Position numbers and translations under genes: made by a program. Shown piece by piece: positions 53,317 to 61,655 of a DNA stretch of 64,000 bases; the stretch's first letter is position 1, and each line of letters opens with the position of its first letter. A model generated the notes under the pieces. It did no database searches and was not told the DNA's origin. It saw nothing but the letters and a program-made list of their open reading frames with translations. The DNA is from Prevotellaceae bacterium UBA3627 (GTDB lineage: Bacteria > Bacteroidota > Bacteroidia > Bacteroidales > Bacteroidaceae): contig DFLE01000015.1 of assembly GCA_002373375.1 (NCBI GenBank), forward strand, positions 1 through 64,000. Direction: 5' to 3'.

Positions 53317-54477
53317 ATGAAAAAGATTTTTATGACGATGCTGGCTGCTGTAGCAGTAACCGCATCATTTGCACAAGGCAATCCTAAAATTGCAAAGGAG
53401 ATAAAGGCAACAAAGGACTTTGTAGCCGGTAAGGAGGTACTGAAGCAGCAGTTTGAGACTCTGACTGACGAGCAGAAGGGACAGGCTTATGCAGAGCTCT
53501 ATAAGCTCGCTCTGCCTGCAGCACAGAAGAGCGCTCAGGCCCTGGAGGAGAACAAGACTGCAGAGGTGGACTACAAGGCTATAGCCAACGCTGTGGAGAT
53601 GGCTGCTATGTGTGATAAGTTCAATGCCAAGAACGCCAAGGAAGCGAACATTGAGATGATGAACTACAGACCTCAGCTTGTCAATGCCGCTAACCAGACG
53701 TCAGACCTTGACGACAAGCTCCTTTACAGCCTTACCTACATCAACAGCGCCAACCCAAAGAGCCTTGAGGGTGTGGTGAAGGGTGAGGACCCTTATGTGG
53801 CTTTGTCTTCTTTCTTCGCTTGTGTAAGCTATTACCAGAAGCAGGACTTTAAGAACGCTGCTAAGTTTGCTAAGGCTGCGCTGCCTGATGAGCGTGTGAC
53901 AGATAACGCAGAGCAGATCTATCTCAGCTGCATAGGACGTGACCTGAACACTAAGCAGGACACTGTGAACTATATCAATGCGCTGAAGGACCTTAACGCT
54001 GACAAGTATTTCCAGCAGATTTGCCTCCTCAACTATTACATCGGTGAGAAGGACGAGGTGAACTCTCTGATTAACAAGGCTATCACAGAGAACAAGAACA
54101 CTAAGGTGGCTTACCTGGTACGTGGTACTATGCTCAGCGAGGAGAAGAAATTCGACGAGGCTATCGAGGACTACAAGAAGGTGGTAGAGGCTGACCCTGA
54201 GTTCGTGTCAGGTTGGGAGGCTCTTGCAGTATGTTACACCAACAAGGCTGCAGAGATAGAAATCAACCATGCAGACAAGAACGGCAGAGTGCTGGGAGAA
54301 AACCTGGTGAACTTCAAGGCTGCTCTGGACGGTGCGGTAGCTGCTTACGAGAAGGTAAGAGAGCTTGATCCTAACCACGAGAAGGTATATAACTGGCCTA
54401 TGCAGTTGCGCAGCCTCTATACCAGATTGGGACAGACTGCCAAGGCTCAGGAGATATCTAAGTTGCTCGGTGAGTAA
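53317..54477 (+). CDS. Secreted TPR-repeat protein downstream of gyrA
   Basis: 386 aa with signal peptide (MKKIFMTMLAAVAVTASFAQ). Helical throughout; TPR-like repeats are clearest at about 165-190 (KQDFKNAAKFAKAALPDE) and 265-300 (EEKKFDEAIEDYKKVVEADPE), with a final repeat near 335-380. Codon use and Lys/Ala-rich composition suggest strong expression. It probably acts as a periplasmic or outer-membrane scaffold. A second TPR gene follows after an intervening stem-loop. Specific function unknown. Confidence 0.75.
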   Translation: MKKIFMTMLAAVAVTASFAQGNPKIAKEIKATKDFVAGKEVLKQQFETLTDEQKGQAYAELYKLALPAAQKSAQALEENKTAEVDYKAIANAVEMAAMCDKFNAKNAKEANIEMMNYRPQLVNAANQTSDLDDKLLYSLTYINSANPKSLEGVVKGEDPYVALSSFFACVSYYQKQDFKNAAKFAKAALPDERVTDNAEQIYLSCIGRDLNTKQDTVNYINALKDLNADKYFQQICLLNYYIGEKDEVNSLINKAITENKNTKVAYLVRGTMLSEEKKFDEAIEDYKKVVEADPEFVSGWEALAVCYTNKAAEIEINHADKNGRVLGENLVNFKAALDGAVAAYEKVRELDPNHEKVYNWPMQLRSLYTRLGQTAKAQEISKLLGE

Positions 54478-54514
54478 GTATTTGTAATGAAAGTATTATT
54501 GTGACTTAATAGAA

Positions 54515-54554
54515 AAACGTTGGGAACCGGGCTGATGCCCTGTTCTCAACGTTT
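54515..54554 (+). terminator. Stem-loop between two TPR genes
   Basis: AAACGTTGGGAACCGGGC pairs with GCCCTGTTCTCAACGTTT (54515-54554, two internal mismatches). No T run follows, so it may only partly terminate or may stabilise the upstream mRNA. Confidence 0.55.
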
Positions 54555-54571
54555 GAATAAAAATAGGTGAT

Positions 54572-55825
54572 ATGCGTAAGATTGTAGTTCTGTTTATCCT
54601 TATTGCTTCTGTCATTGTCGGTGCCTACGGGGCTGACAAGAAACAGATAAAGCAGTTGAAGGCGGATATCGCATCGGCAAAGGATGCGATAAAGAATGCC
54701 GTGGACATGGAGAAGAACGACAATAACGCGCAGAAGAAACTGAACGCACTGGAGAAGAGTGAGCAGACGATAGCTAAGTACTTGTCTCAGGACGAGTACA
54801 GGGAGAGGAAAGATTTATACCTCCTGCTGATTGACTTGGTAAGGAAACAGTATGAGGCCGGGAATGAGAAAATGTATCTGAAACAAAAGGTGGACACTGC
54901 CTGGTATGTAAGGACCGGGCGCAGAATGTTTCTCACAATGGAGAAGTTTGACAGTCTGGATGCGAAGCCTAACGAGAAAGGAGTTTCAGAACCATCATAT
55001 AGAAAGAAGCACGGCGCGTTTCTCGCACCGTACAGGGAGAACATTAAGAAGGGAGGCATATACTTCCTGAAACACAAGGAGTGGGCAGAGGCATGGCAGT
55101 GCTTCGACGTGTATCTGGAGTCGCGTAACTGGAAGATGTTTGCAGACCAGAAGAATGACTCGGTGGATGACAGGAAGGTGGCCTATCTGTCGGTGGTGTC
55201 GGCTAAGGAGATACCAGACCTGGACAAGGCTTTGAAGTATTCTACAGAGGCACTGGCAGACACGGCGAAGAGGGAGAACGCCCTGATGTTGTTGTCGGAA
55301 CTGTCGCTGGACAAGGGCGACTCCGCATTGTATGTGAAATATGTAACGGAGGGCTTCAAGCAGTATCCGTTGTCAGAGTATTTCTTTCCACGCCTGATAG
55401 ACTACCATACGGAGAAGGGCGACTATGTGCGCTCGGAGAAGTATGTGGACGAAGCACTGAAGAAGGATTCTCTCAACGGATTGTTCCTGTTGGCAAAGCA
55501 TACTGTACTGATGTCAATGGAGAAGTATGATGATGCGTTGAGGTATGCCTCCTTGTTGCAGCAGAGGAACGACACTCTGCCTATACTGAATTATAATATA
55601 GGATATATATATAATGTGAAGGCTCAGCAGACGCTGAAGAAGACGGGAGTGCCCTATCGTCACCGTATGAAGGAGGCACAGAAGTATTACAGGCTCCTGT
55701 TGCCGTATATGGAGAAGTATCGCAAGGAAAAGCCTGAGGACCGTCAGCGTTGGTATCATATATTGTATGATGCTTATCTGAACCTCAATAAGGGAAAGGA
55801 ATTTAATGCTTTGGAGGGTAAGTAA
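54572..55825 (+). CDS. Secreted TPR/coiled-coil protein
   Basis: 417 aa with signal peptide (MRKIVVLFILIASVIVGAYG). A coiled-coil-like segment (about 22-70: KKQIKQLKADIASAKDAIKNA) is followed by TPR-type helices (KYSTEALADTAKRENALMLLSEL, YVDEALKKDSLNGLFLLAKH, YDDALRYASLLQQRND). It ends overlapping the MltF-like gene by 20 bp, which implies translational coupling and a joint envelope role. No enzyme motif. Confidence 0.72.
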   Translation: MRKIVVLFILIASVIVGAYGADKKQIKQLKADIASAKDAIKNAVDMEKNDNNAQKKLNALEKSEQTIAKYLSQDEYRERKDLYLLLIDLVRKQYEAGNEKMYLKQKVDTAWYVRTGRRMFLTMEKFDSLDAKPNEKGVSEPSYRKKHGAFLAPYRENIKKGGIYFLKHKEWAEAWQCFDVYLESRNWKMFADQKNDSVDDRKVAYLSVVSAKEIPDLDKALKYSTEALADTAKRENALMLLSELSLDKGDSALYVKYVTEGFKQYPLSEYFFPRLIDYHTEKGDYVRSEKYVDEALKKDSLNGLFLLAKHTVLMSMEKYDDALRYASLLQQRNDTLPILNYNIGYIYNVKAQQTLKKTGVPYRHRMKEAQKYYRLLLPYMEKYRKEKPEDRQRWYHILYDAYLNLNKGKEFNALEGK

Positions 55826-57053
55826 ATATTTCTTTGTAGTTATTTCCCTCATTATCATATATGGATGTAAGGAGCGACAGACATCCATAGAGACGCCGTG
55901 GGGTGCTACGGTGGAGATGGAGGGGACAGAGAAAGATGATGCAGACACGGCATCGTCTGCTGACGCTCACTATTCACTTGAGGATATACAACAGGGTGGG
56001 GAGATGATAATGCTCACACTGTCAGGACCTGAGACTTACTATGACTATCATGGTAAGAGTATGGGTGCGCATTACTTGTTGTGTGAGAAGCTGGCTGAGC
56101 ATCTGCATGTCAAGTTGAGAGTTGACGTGTGCAGGGATACTACAGAGATGCTCAAGCGCCTGAGTGACGGGGAAGGAGATATTATCGCATATCCTATGAC
56201 GGGTGCCAAGCGCGCGGACTTCGTGTCATGTGCCGTCGGATGGCTGACACGTAAGGACAGTAAGGACCTTACGGCGGCGATAACGGCATGGTATAAGTCG
56301 GGGATGATGGCTGAGGTAAAGAAGGAGGAACAGGTATTGCTGTCGATGCCGACAGTGACACGCAGGATATATCCTGTTATGTTGTCAGCCACGAAGGGAC
56401 AGATATCAAGTTATGACATATTCTTCCGTAAGTATGCGGCAGTGGCTGGCATGGACTGGGTGATGATGGCGGCGCAGTGTTATCAGGAGTCGTGCTTCGA
56501 CCCGAAGGCACACTCATGGGCTGGTGCGTGTGGTCTGATGCAGATTATGCCTGCCACGGCAGACCATCTGGCTTTGCCGCGTGGACAGATGTATGAGCCG
56601 GAGCCTAATATAGCTGCTGCGGCACGTTATATGCGTGAGTTGCAAGGACTGTTCCGTGATGTGGCAAACCCTGTGGAGAGACAGAAGTTCGCACTGGCAG
56701 CATATAACGGTGGATATCACCATATACGTGATGCTATGGCTCTGGCAGGGAAGTATGGCGGTTCTGCACAGAGGTGGAATGATGTAAGACGATATGTGCT
56801 GCTGTTGGCAGACTCACGTTACTATCGTGATGCGGTGGTTAGGAACGGATATATGAGAGGTTCGGAGACTGCTGCTTATGTAGATATGATTATGGAGCGT
56901 TACGCATCATACCGTGACGCACTGCATTCAGGGAAAAAGATTGTATCGTCAGTGAAGCAGAAAAGCTATGATGTGGAGAACTTCAAGGCACCGGAGACAA
57001 GTTCTGCTGCTGCCCACAGAGCTTCTAAAAAGAATAAATGGAGGAAAGATTGA
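55806..57053 (+). CDS. MltF-like lytic transglycosylase
   Basis: 415 aa. Lipoprotein-type signal (SLIIIYGC). An N-terminal solute-binding-like domain (about 60-190) has GEGDIIAYPMTGAKRADF. The C-terminal SLT domain (about 205-350) contains the catalytic-type Glu in CYQESCFDPKAHSWAGACGLMQIMP and AAYNGGYHH. MltF enzymes cleave peptidoglycan between MurNAc and GlcNAc. A basic tail (HRASKKNKWRKD) is coded over the start of azlC (16-bp overlap). Confidence 0.88.
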   Translation: MLWRVSKYFFVVISLIIIYGCKERQTSIETPWGATVEMEGTEKDDADTASSADAHYSLEDIQQGGEMIMLTLSGPETYYDYHGKSMGAHYLLCEKLAEHLHVKLRVDVCRDTTEMLKRLSDGEGDIIAYPMTGAKRADFVSCAVGWLTRKDSKDLTAAITAWYKSGMMAEVKKEEQVLLSMPTVTRRIYPVMLSATKGQISSYDIFFRKYAAVAGMDWVMMAAQCYQESCFDPKAHSWAGACGLMQIMPATADHLALPRGQMYEPEPNIAAAARYMRELQGLFRDVANPVERQKFALAAYNGGYHHIRDAMALAGKYGGSAQRWNDVRRYVLLLADSRYYRDAVVRNGYMRGSETAAYVDMIMERYASYRDALHSGKKIVSSVKQKSYDVENFKAPETSSAAAHRASKKNKWRKD

Positions 57054-57802
57054 CGGGAAATAACAGTACGGTAGGCGAGTCTGGTGCGACTGGCACTGCT
57101 GGCGAGGCATTGCGTGGTTTGCGTGACGGCATACCCATAGCATTGGGATATTTCGCTGTGGCTTTCTCTCTCGGCATAATAGCCAAGAGAGGAGGACTGA
57201 CGGCTGTGCAGGGATTTATAACAAGTTTCTTTACGCGTGCTTCGGCAGGAGAGTATGGTGTATATACGCTCGTGGCGCTGAGCGCCGGATATGTGGAAGT
57301 GGTGGCAATGAGTCTTGTCACTAACCTGCGTTATCTGTTGATGAGTGCCGCATTGTCTCAGAAGATTGCACCGGGCACGTCACTGCTGAAACGGTTGCTT
57401 ATGGCATGTTGTGTTACTGATGAGGTGTTTGGCATTTCTATAGTCCATGAGGGATATACACCGCCTGTATATACATATTCAGCCGCATTCATATCATCTT
57501 TGTTCTGGGCGTCAGGATGCGCTGCGGGCATAGTGGCAGGAGGTGTGTTGTCTGGTAATATTGTGGCTGCTTTGGGCGTGTCGTTGTATGGAATGTTTCT
57601 TGCTATCATAGTGCCACCCGCACGACGTGACCGAAACGTGCTCTATGCCCTAGTGGCAAGTTGTGTGTTGAGCGCGTTGTGTGCAGTGATGCCTTTGGTG
57701 AGCGAGGTGAGTCAGGGTACGCGTATAATATTGTTGACAATTGTGATATCTGCCGTAGCGGCTTGGCTGCGTCCTATTAATGATGATGACAATGAGAGGT
57801 AA
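57038..57802 (+). CDS. azlC: AzlC-family branched-chain amino acid exporter subunit
   Basis: 254 aa, about seven hydrophobic segments. Family features: the GIPIALGYFAVAFSLGIIAKRGGL start and a SLVTNLRYLLMSAALSQKI segment typical of AzlC. It forms an exporter with AzlD for leucine/valine-type amino acids or analogues. It overlaps both the MltF-like gene before it and azlD after it, a tightly coupled run. Confidence 0.9.
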   Translation: MEERLTGNNSTVGESGATGTAGEALRGLRDGIPIALGYFAVAFSLGIIAKRGGLTAVQGFITSFFTRASAGEYGVYTLVALSAGYVEVVAMSLVTNLRYLLMSAALSQKIAPGTSLLKRLLMACCVTDEVFGISIVHEGYTPPVYTYSAAFISSLFWASGCAAGIVAGGVLSGNIVAALGVSLYGMFLAIIVPPARRDRNVLYALVASCVLSALCAVMPLVSEVSQGTRIILLTIVISAVAAWLRPINDDDNER

Positions 57803-58097
57803 CATTATTATATATATACTGTTGGCTATAGTCACCACCAACTTTATACGTGTGCTGCCGATGGTGCTGATAAAGGGACGTATAAAGAACAGGTTTGTGC
57901 GTAGTTTCCTTTACTATGTGCCATATGTGACGCTTGCCGTGATGACATTTCCAGCTATAGTAGAGGCGACAGAAAACCCGTTGGCTGGTGTGGTTGCATT
58001 GCTTGCAGGCATTGTTGCAGCGTGGTTTGGCATGGGGCTGTTTCCTGTGGCTGTGCTCTGCTGTGTCATTGTCTATGCCATGGAGTGTGTGTTATAA
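57780..58097 (+). CDS. azlD: AzlD-family branched-chain amino acid exporter small subunit
   Basis: 105 aa, three to four transmembrane segments (IIIYILLAIVTTNFIRVLPMVL, the YVPYVTLAVMTFPAIVEA segment, and two C-terminal hydrophobic stretches). Several ATGs cluster at the start (57780-57794), so the true N terminus may be up to four codons shorter. It partners AzlC, whose gene it overlaps by 23 bp. Confidence 0.88.
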   Translation: MMMTMRGNIIIYILLAIVTTNFIRVLPMVLIKGRIKNRFVRSFLYYVPYVTLAVMTFPAIVEATENPLAGVVALLAGIVAAWFGMGLFPVAVLCCVIVYAMECVL

Positions 58098-58114
58098 ACT
58101 ATACGCCTAAAAAA

Positions 58115-58150
58115 ATACTGGTTACAACGATGAGACGTCGTAACCAGTAT
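58115..58150. terminator. Bidirectional terminator between azlD and the aquaporin gene
   Basis: ATACTGGTTAC (58115-58125) pairs with GTAACCAGTAT (58140-58150), with inner ACG/CGT. An A run precedes it on the plus strand (T run for minus-strand transcripts). Confidence 0.8.
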
Positions 58151-58207
58151 CTTATGTCATGAATGTGTAAACCGAGGTTTACTTCTTATCTTTGTCTTAT
58201 TTCTTTA

Positions 58208-58897
58208 TTACTCCTCGTCTTTCTTGCAGCAACCGCAGCAAGGACCTACAGCTTTCCAGCAGCAAGCAGCAAGCAAGCCGCCAACAAGTGGACCAACGAT
58301 GAATACCCATAAGTTAGCGAGAGCCTCGCCACCTGCGAAGATAGCAGGACCGATAGAGCGTGCTGGGTTGACGCTGGTGCCAGTGAAGTGGATGCCTACG
58401 AGGTGGATGAGTATCAGTGACAGACCAATGGCAAGACCGGCGAAGTTGCCTGCGCCTACCTTAGAGTCTGTTGTACCAAGCACAACAAACACGAATAGTG
58501 CTGTCAATACTATTTCAACGATGAGAGCCGTAACGACACTGCCGTTACAACCGGCACCGATACCGTTGGCACCAAGACCAGAGGTGCAGCAGTATATTCC
58601 TGCGAGAACAGCACCTGCGACAATACCACCGATGAGCTGACCGCACCAGTAACCACAAGCATCCTTAACACTCATACGACCAGAGGCAAGAACGCCAAGG
58701 GTAATGGCTGGATTGATGTGGCAACCAGAGATGCCACCGATAGTGTAGGCCATAGCTACTACAGCCAGACCAAAGGCAATTGCTGTGCCTACAACGGCTG
58801 CTGTGTTTTCTTCTGCACATCCAAGTGATACGGCTGCGCCACAACCGAGGAACGTAAGCACGAATGTGCCGATTGCTTCTGCAATGTACTTTTTCAT
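58208..58897 (-). CDS. aqpZ: Aquaporin Z-type water channel
   Basis: 229 aa, six transmembrane helices and both half-helix motifs: HINPAIT (first NPA) and SVNPARS (second NPA-type, NPAR). The selectivity Arg follows the second motif. The C-terminal cytoplasmic tail CCWKAVGPCCGCCKKDEE carries five Cys residues, unusual for AqpZ. It may be transcribed with proS and the 59-aa gene upstream, as no promoter box is evident in the 51-bp gap. Confidence 0.93.
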   Translation of the reverse strand: MKKYIAEAIGTFVLTFLGCGAAVSLGCAEENTAAVVGTAIAFGLAVVAMAYTIGGISGCHINPAITLGVLASGRMSVKDACGYWCGQLIGGIVAGAVLAGIYCCTSGLGANGIGAGCNGSVVTALIVEIVLTALFVFVVLGTTDSKVGAGNFAGLAIGLSLILIHLVGIHFTGTSVNPARSIGPAIFAGGEALANLWVFIVGPLVGGLLAACCWKAVGPCCGCCKKDEE

Positions 58898-58948
58898 AGT
58901 TCTTTGTTTTTTAGAGTTAGTAAAATTGGTTTATGTAAACAGTAATGT

Positions 58949-59128
58949 TTAGTTCCCTATCATATATGAGGCAATCATTGCAAGAAACATAGTTGCAGCA
59001 ATGATGACAAGAGACCACCAAAGGATGGCTGTAAACAGTTTCTTGTTGCGTCTGCGTTGCCGCATTTTGGTGCGGAAAGCAGTAGTGCTGCCTTTCTCCG
59101 CATGATGTTTGTGACTTGACGTGTTCAT
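58949..59128 (-). CDS. Small (59-aa) single-span membrane protein
   Basis: A short gene between proS and the aquaporin gene: ATG at 59126-59128, TAA at 58949-58951. The N-terminal half is basic and His-rich (SHKHHAEKG, KMRQRRRNKK); the C-terminal half is one hydrophobic span (LFTAILWWSLVIIAATMFLA). It begins 33 bp after the proS stop on the same strand, so it is probably co-transcribed. The positive-inside rule places the basic part in the cytoplasm. I recognise no family. Confidence 0.65.
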   Translation of the reverse strand: MNTSSHKHHAEKGSTTAFRTKMRQRRRNKKLFTAILWWSLVIIAATMFLAMIASYMIGN

Positions 59129-59161
59129 GATTAATAAAGCTTATACTTTATTATACAGTGA

Positions 59162-60640
59162 TTAATAGCTGCGGGCTATGAGTACGCGGCACTTAGAAGG
59201 CTTGCCTGTCACCATGTCAACGCCTGGTGTCTGCTCGAAGGCAAATGGTACGCAACGTATGGTGGCCTGTGTATCTTCCTTTATCTTTGCCTCGGTCTCG
59301 GCTGTGCCGTCCCAGTGGCAGAGGAAGAAACCGCCGTCTTTTACCTTCTCCTTGAACTCCTCATAGTTGTCACACTCGTAGATGTGAGCGTCACGGAAGG
59401 CAAGGGCTTTCTTGAAGATGTTCTGCTGTATGTCCTCAAGAAGGTTCTCTATGCGCTCTGTCAGACCGTCAAAGCTTACAGTCTCTTTCTCCAATGTGTC
59501 GCGACGCATTATCTCTACGGTGCCGTTCTCAAGGTCGCGGCCACCCATTACTACGCGCACTGGTACACCCTTAAGCTCATAGTCAGCGAATTTGAAGCCT
59601 GGACGCTTGTTGTCTGCATCATCATATTTTACGCTGATGCCTTTGGCGCGCAATGCGTCAATGACAGGCTGGAACTTCTCTGCTATCTGCTCCTGCTGCT
59701 CACCTTTGCCTATTGGTATGATAACTACCTGCAGTGGAGCAAGGCGTGGAGGCAATACAAGACCGTTGTCATCAGAGTGTGTCATAATGAGTGCACCGAT
59801 AAGACGAGTAGAAACGCCCCATGATGTAGCCCATACATACTCTGGCTTATTCTCCTTTGTAAGGTATGTAACGTCAAAAGCCTTAGCAAAGTTCTGACCG
59901 AGGAAGTGTGAGGTACCAGACTGCAGAGCCTTTCCGTCCTGCATCATAGCCTCGATGGTGTAAGTGTCGAGTGCTCCGGCGAAACGCTCAGTCTCACTCT
60001 TGACGCCCTGCATTACAGGAACTGCCATCCACTCCTCAGCAAACTTAGCATAAACCTTCAGCATCTTCTGTGCCTCCTGCTCAGCCTCCTCGCGTGTGGC
60101 ATGAGCGGTGTGTCCCTCCTGCCACAGGAACTCTGATGTGCGGAGGAACGGACGTGTGCGCATCTCCCAACGCATTACGTTACACCACTGGTTGCACATC
60201 AGTGGCAGGTCGCGCCATGAGTGGATCCAGTTCTTATATGTGTTCCAGATGATAGTCTCAGATGTAGGACGAACGATGAGCTCCTCCTCCAGTTTTGCTG
60301 CCGGGTCAACAACTACACCGTCACCGGCATCGTTTGTCTTAAGACGGTAATGTGTAACGACAGCACACTCTTTGGCAAATCCCTCAACGTGTTCTGCCTC
60401 GCGTGAGAGAAAAGACTTTGGAATAAGCAGAGGGAAGTAAGCGTTCTGTGCACCCGTCTCCTTAAACATCTTGTCAAGTTGCTGCTGCATTTTCTCCCAT
60501 ATAGCGTAGCCGTAAGGCTTGATAACCATGCATCCGCGTACTGCAGACTGCTCTGCCAAGTCGGCTTTTACAACGAGGTCATTATACCACTGACTATAGT
60601 TGTCAGCACGTTTTGTAAGTTCTTTGAGTTCTTTTGCCAT
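59162..60640 (-). CDS. proS: Prolyl-tRNA synthetase (short, eukaryote/archaeal-like type)
   Basis: 492 aa, lacking the editing insertion of the long bacterial form, hence the ProS type 3 architecture found in Bacteroidetes. Class II motifs: [43 protein letters not shown] (core [11 protein letters not shown] and [10 protein letters not shown]) and the [16 protein letters not shown] anticodon-side region; it ends in a Tyr (RVLIARSY) as usual for this type. A weak promoter lies at 60672-60679. Confidence 0.96.
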   Translation of the reverse strand: MAKELKELTKRADNYSQWYNDLVVKADLAEQSAVRGCMVIKPYGYAIWEKMQQQLDKMFKETGAQNAYFPLLIPKSFLSREAEHVEGFAKECAVVTHYRLKTNDAGDGVVVDPAAKLEEELIVRPTSETIIWNTYKNWIHSWRDLPLMCNQWCNVMRWEMRTRPFLRTSEFLWQEGHTAHATREEAEQEAQKMLKVYAKFAEEWMAVPVMQGVKSETERFAGALDTYTIEAMMQDGKALQSGTSHFLGQNFAKAFDVTYLTKENKPEYVWATSWGVSTRLIGALIMTHSDDNGLVLPPRLAPLQVVIIPIGKGEQQEQIAEKFQPVIDALRAKGISVKYDDADNKRPGFKFADYELKGVPVRVVMGGRDLENGTVEIMRRDTLEKETVSFDGLTERIENLLEDIQQNIFKKALAFRDAHIYECDNYEEFKEKVKDGGFFLCHWDGTAETEAKIKEDTQATIRCVPFAFEQTPGVDMVTGKPSKCRVLIARSY

Positions 60641-60671
60641 TTTATTTTTATAACACTATTTCGTTTGTGTG

Positions 60672-60679
60672 CAAAGTTA
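60672..60679 (-). promoter_or_regulatory. Predicted proS -7 box
   Basis: Minus-strand TAACTTTG (plus CAAAGTTA). The -33 element is not recognisable. Confidence 0.5.
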
Positions 60680-60750
60680 ATAAAAAATATTGACACATTA
60701 TAAGAAAGATTTTACAATTGTTTTAAAAAGTGTAAAAAAGGAAACAAATG

Positions 60751-60782
60751 TTTGTAAGTTAGAGAAAAAAACTTTACCTTTG
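60751..60782 (+). promoter_or_regulatory. Predicted promoter of the small conserved gene/acyltransferase operon
   Basis: TTTG (60751-60754), 20-bp spacer, TACCTTTG (60775-60782): full consensus; start codon at 60805. Confidence 0.78.
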
Positions 60783-60804
60783 GAATAATTAAAATCGAAC
60801 GATT

Positions 60805-61080
60805 ATGGCTAACAAGAGAGATTTGAAACGAGGCATTAACTATATTTGCAGCGAACTCTTTGCTGAGTGTGTTGCTGCATCGGTGTATAACAAGAATTCA
60901 GACAAGGACAATGTGGACAGTCTGTTGAGGTCAATAATAAGTATCCATTCTGACTATGTGATGCGTGTATCGCATCCGGAGCCGGGGATGACTGCCAAGA
61001 AGTATTACGGCGTCTTGATTGACGGTTTTAATAATGAGGTAAATGACATTGTGGACCAAATTAATAATATCTATTCGTAA
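60805..61080 (+). CDS. Conserved small hypothetical protein
   Basis: 91 aa, cytoplasmic, mostly helical (KRDLKRGINYICSELFAECVA, then NEVNDIVDQINNIYS at the C terminus). It resembles small uncharacterised proteins conserved in Bacteroidales. No motif recognised. Its stop is immediately followed by the start of the acyltransferase (TAAATG), so both are translated from one mRNA. Confidence 0.72.
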   Translation: MANKRDLKRGINYICSELFAECVAASVYNKNSDKDNVDSLLRSIISIHSDYVMRVSHPEPGMTAKKYYGVLIDGFNNEVNDIVDQINNIYS

Positions 61081-61626
61081 ATGTTGAGGACACTGTGTGG
61101 GTGGCTCCTGTACAAAGTATGTGGATGGACAAAGGAAGTGTCTGTCAGTCACCCAAAGAAATACATTATATGTTTAGCTCCTCATACTAGTAACTGGGAC
61201 TTTGTGTTAGGACAGTTATATTCTCATGCGGATGGTGTGAAGATAAATTTCCTGATGAAGAAGGAGTGGTTCTTCTTCCCGTTGGGTGCGCTCTTCCGTC
61301 GGTTGGGGGGAATACCTGTCAACAGGCAGAAGAAAGGTAGCATGACTGACGCCTTGGCTGAGACTGCACAACAGTCTGAGGTGTTCAGATTGTGTGTCAC
61401 TCCTGAGGGTACGCGTAAGAGTAACCCGGAGTGGAAGAAGGGCTTTTACTACATTGCACTGAAGGCAGGGTTGCCTATATTGCTATATGGTGTGGACTAT
61501 GAGAGGAAACTGATACAGTGCACGAAAGTGGTTGTGCCAACGGGTGACATAGACAGAGAGATGGCAGAGATAAAGGAGTATTTCAAGAATTTCAAAGGCA
61601 AACACCCAGAGCAGTTTGCCGTATAA
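61081..61626 (+). CDS. Acyltransferase, PlsC-like
   Basis: 181 aa. Acyltransferase motifs APHTSNWDF (HTSNWD as HX4D) and TPEGTRKSNPEWKKGFYYIA; short form without an N-terminal membrane domain. It probably acylates a glycerophospholipid or another lipid at the membrane. It is a distant relative of the longer PlsC at 8843-9607. It abuts the small conserved gene before it and lies 9-29 bp ahead of the large secreted protein after it. Confidence 0.85.
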   Translation: MLRTLCGWLLYKVCGWTKEVSVSHPKKYIICLAPHTSNWDFVLGQLYSHADGVKINFLMKKEWFFFPLGALFRRLGGIPVNRQKKGSMTDALAETAQQSEVFRLCVTPEGTRKSNPEWKKGFYYIALKAGLPILLYGVDYERKLIQCTKVVVPTGDIDREMAEIKEYFKNFKGKHPEQFAV

Positions 61627-61655
61627 CACGATAGATGAGATATCTGAGTCGTAAA

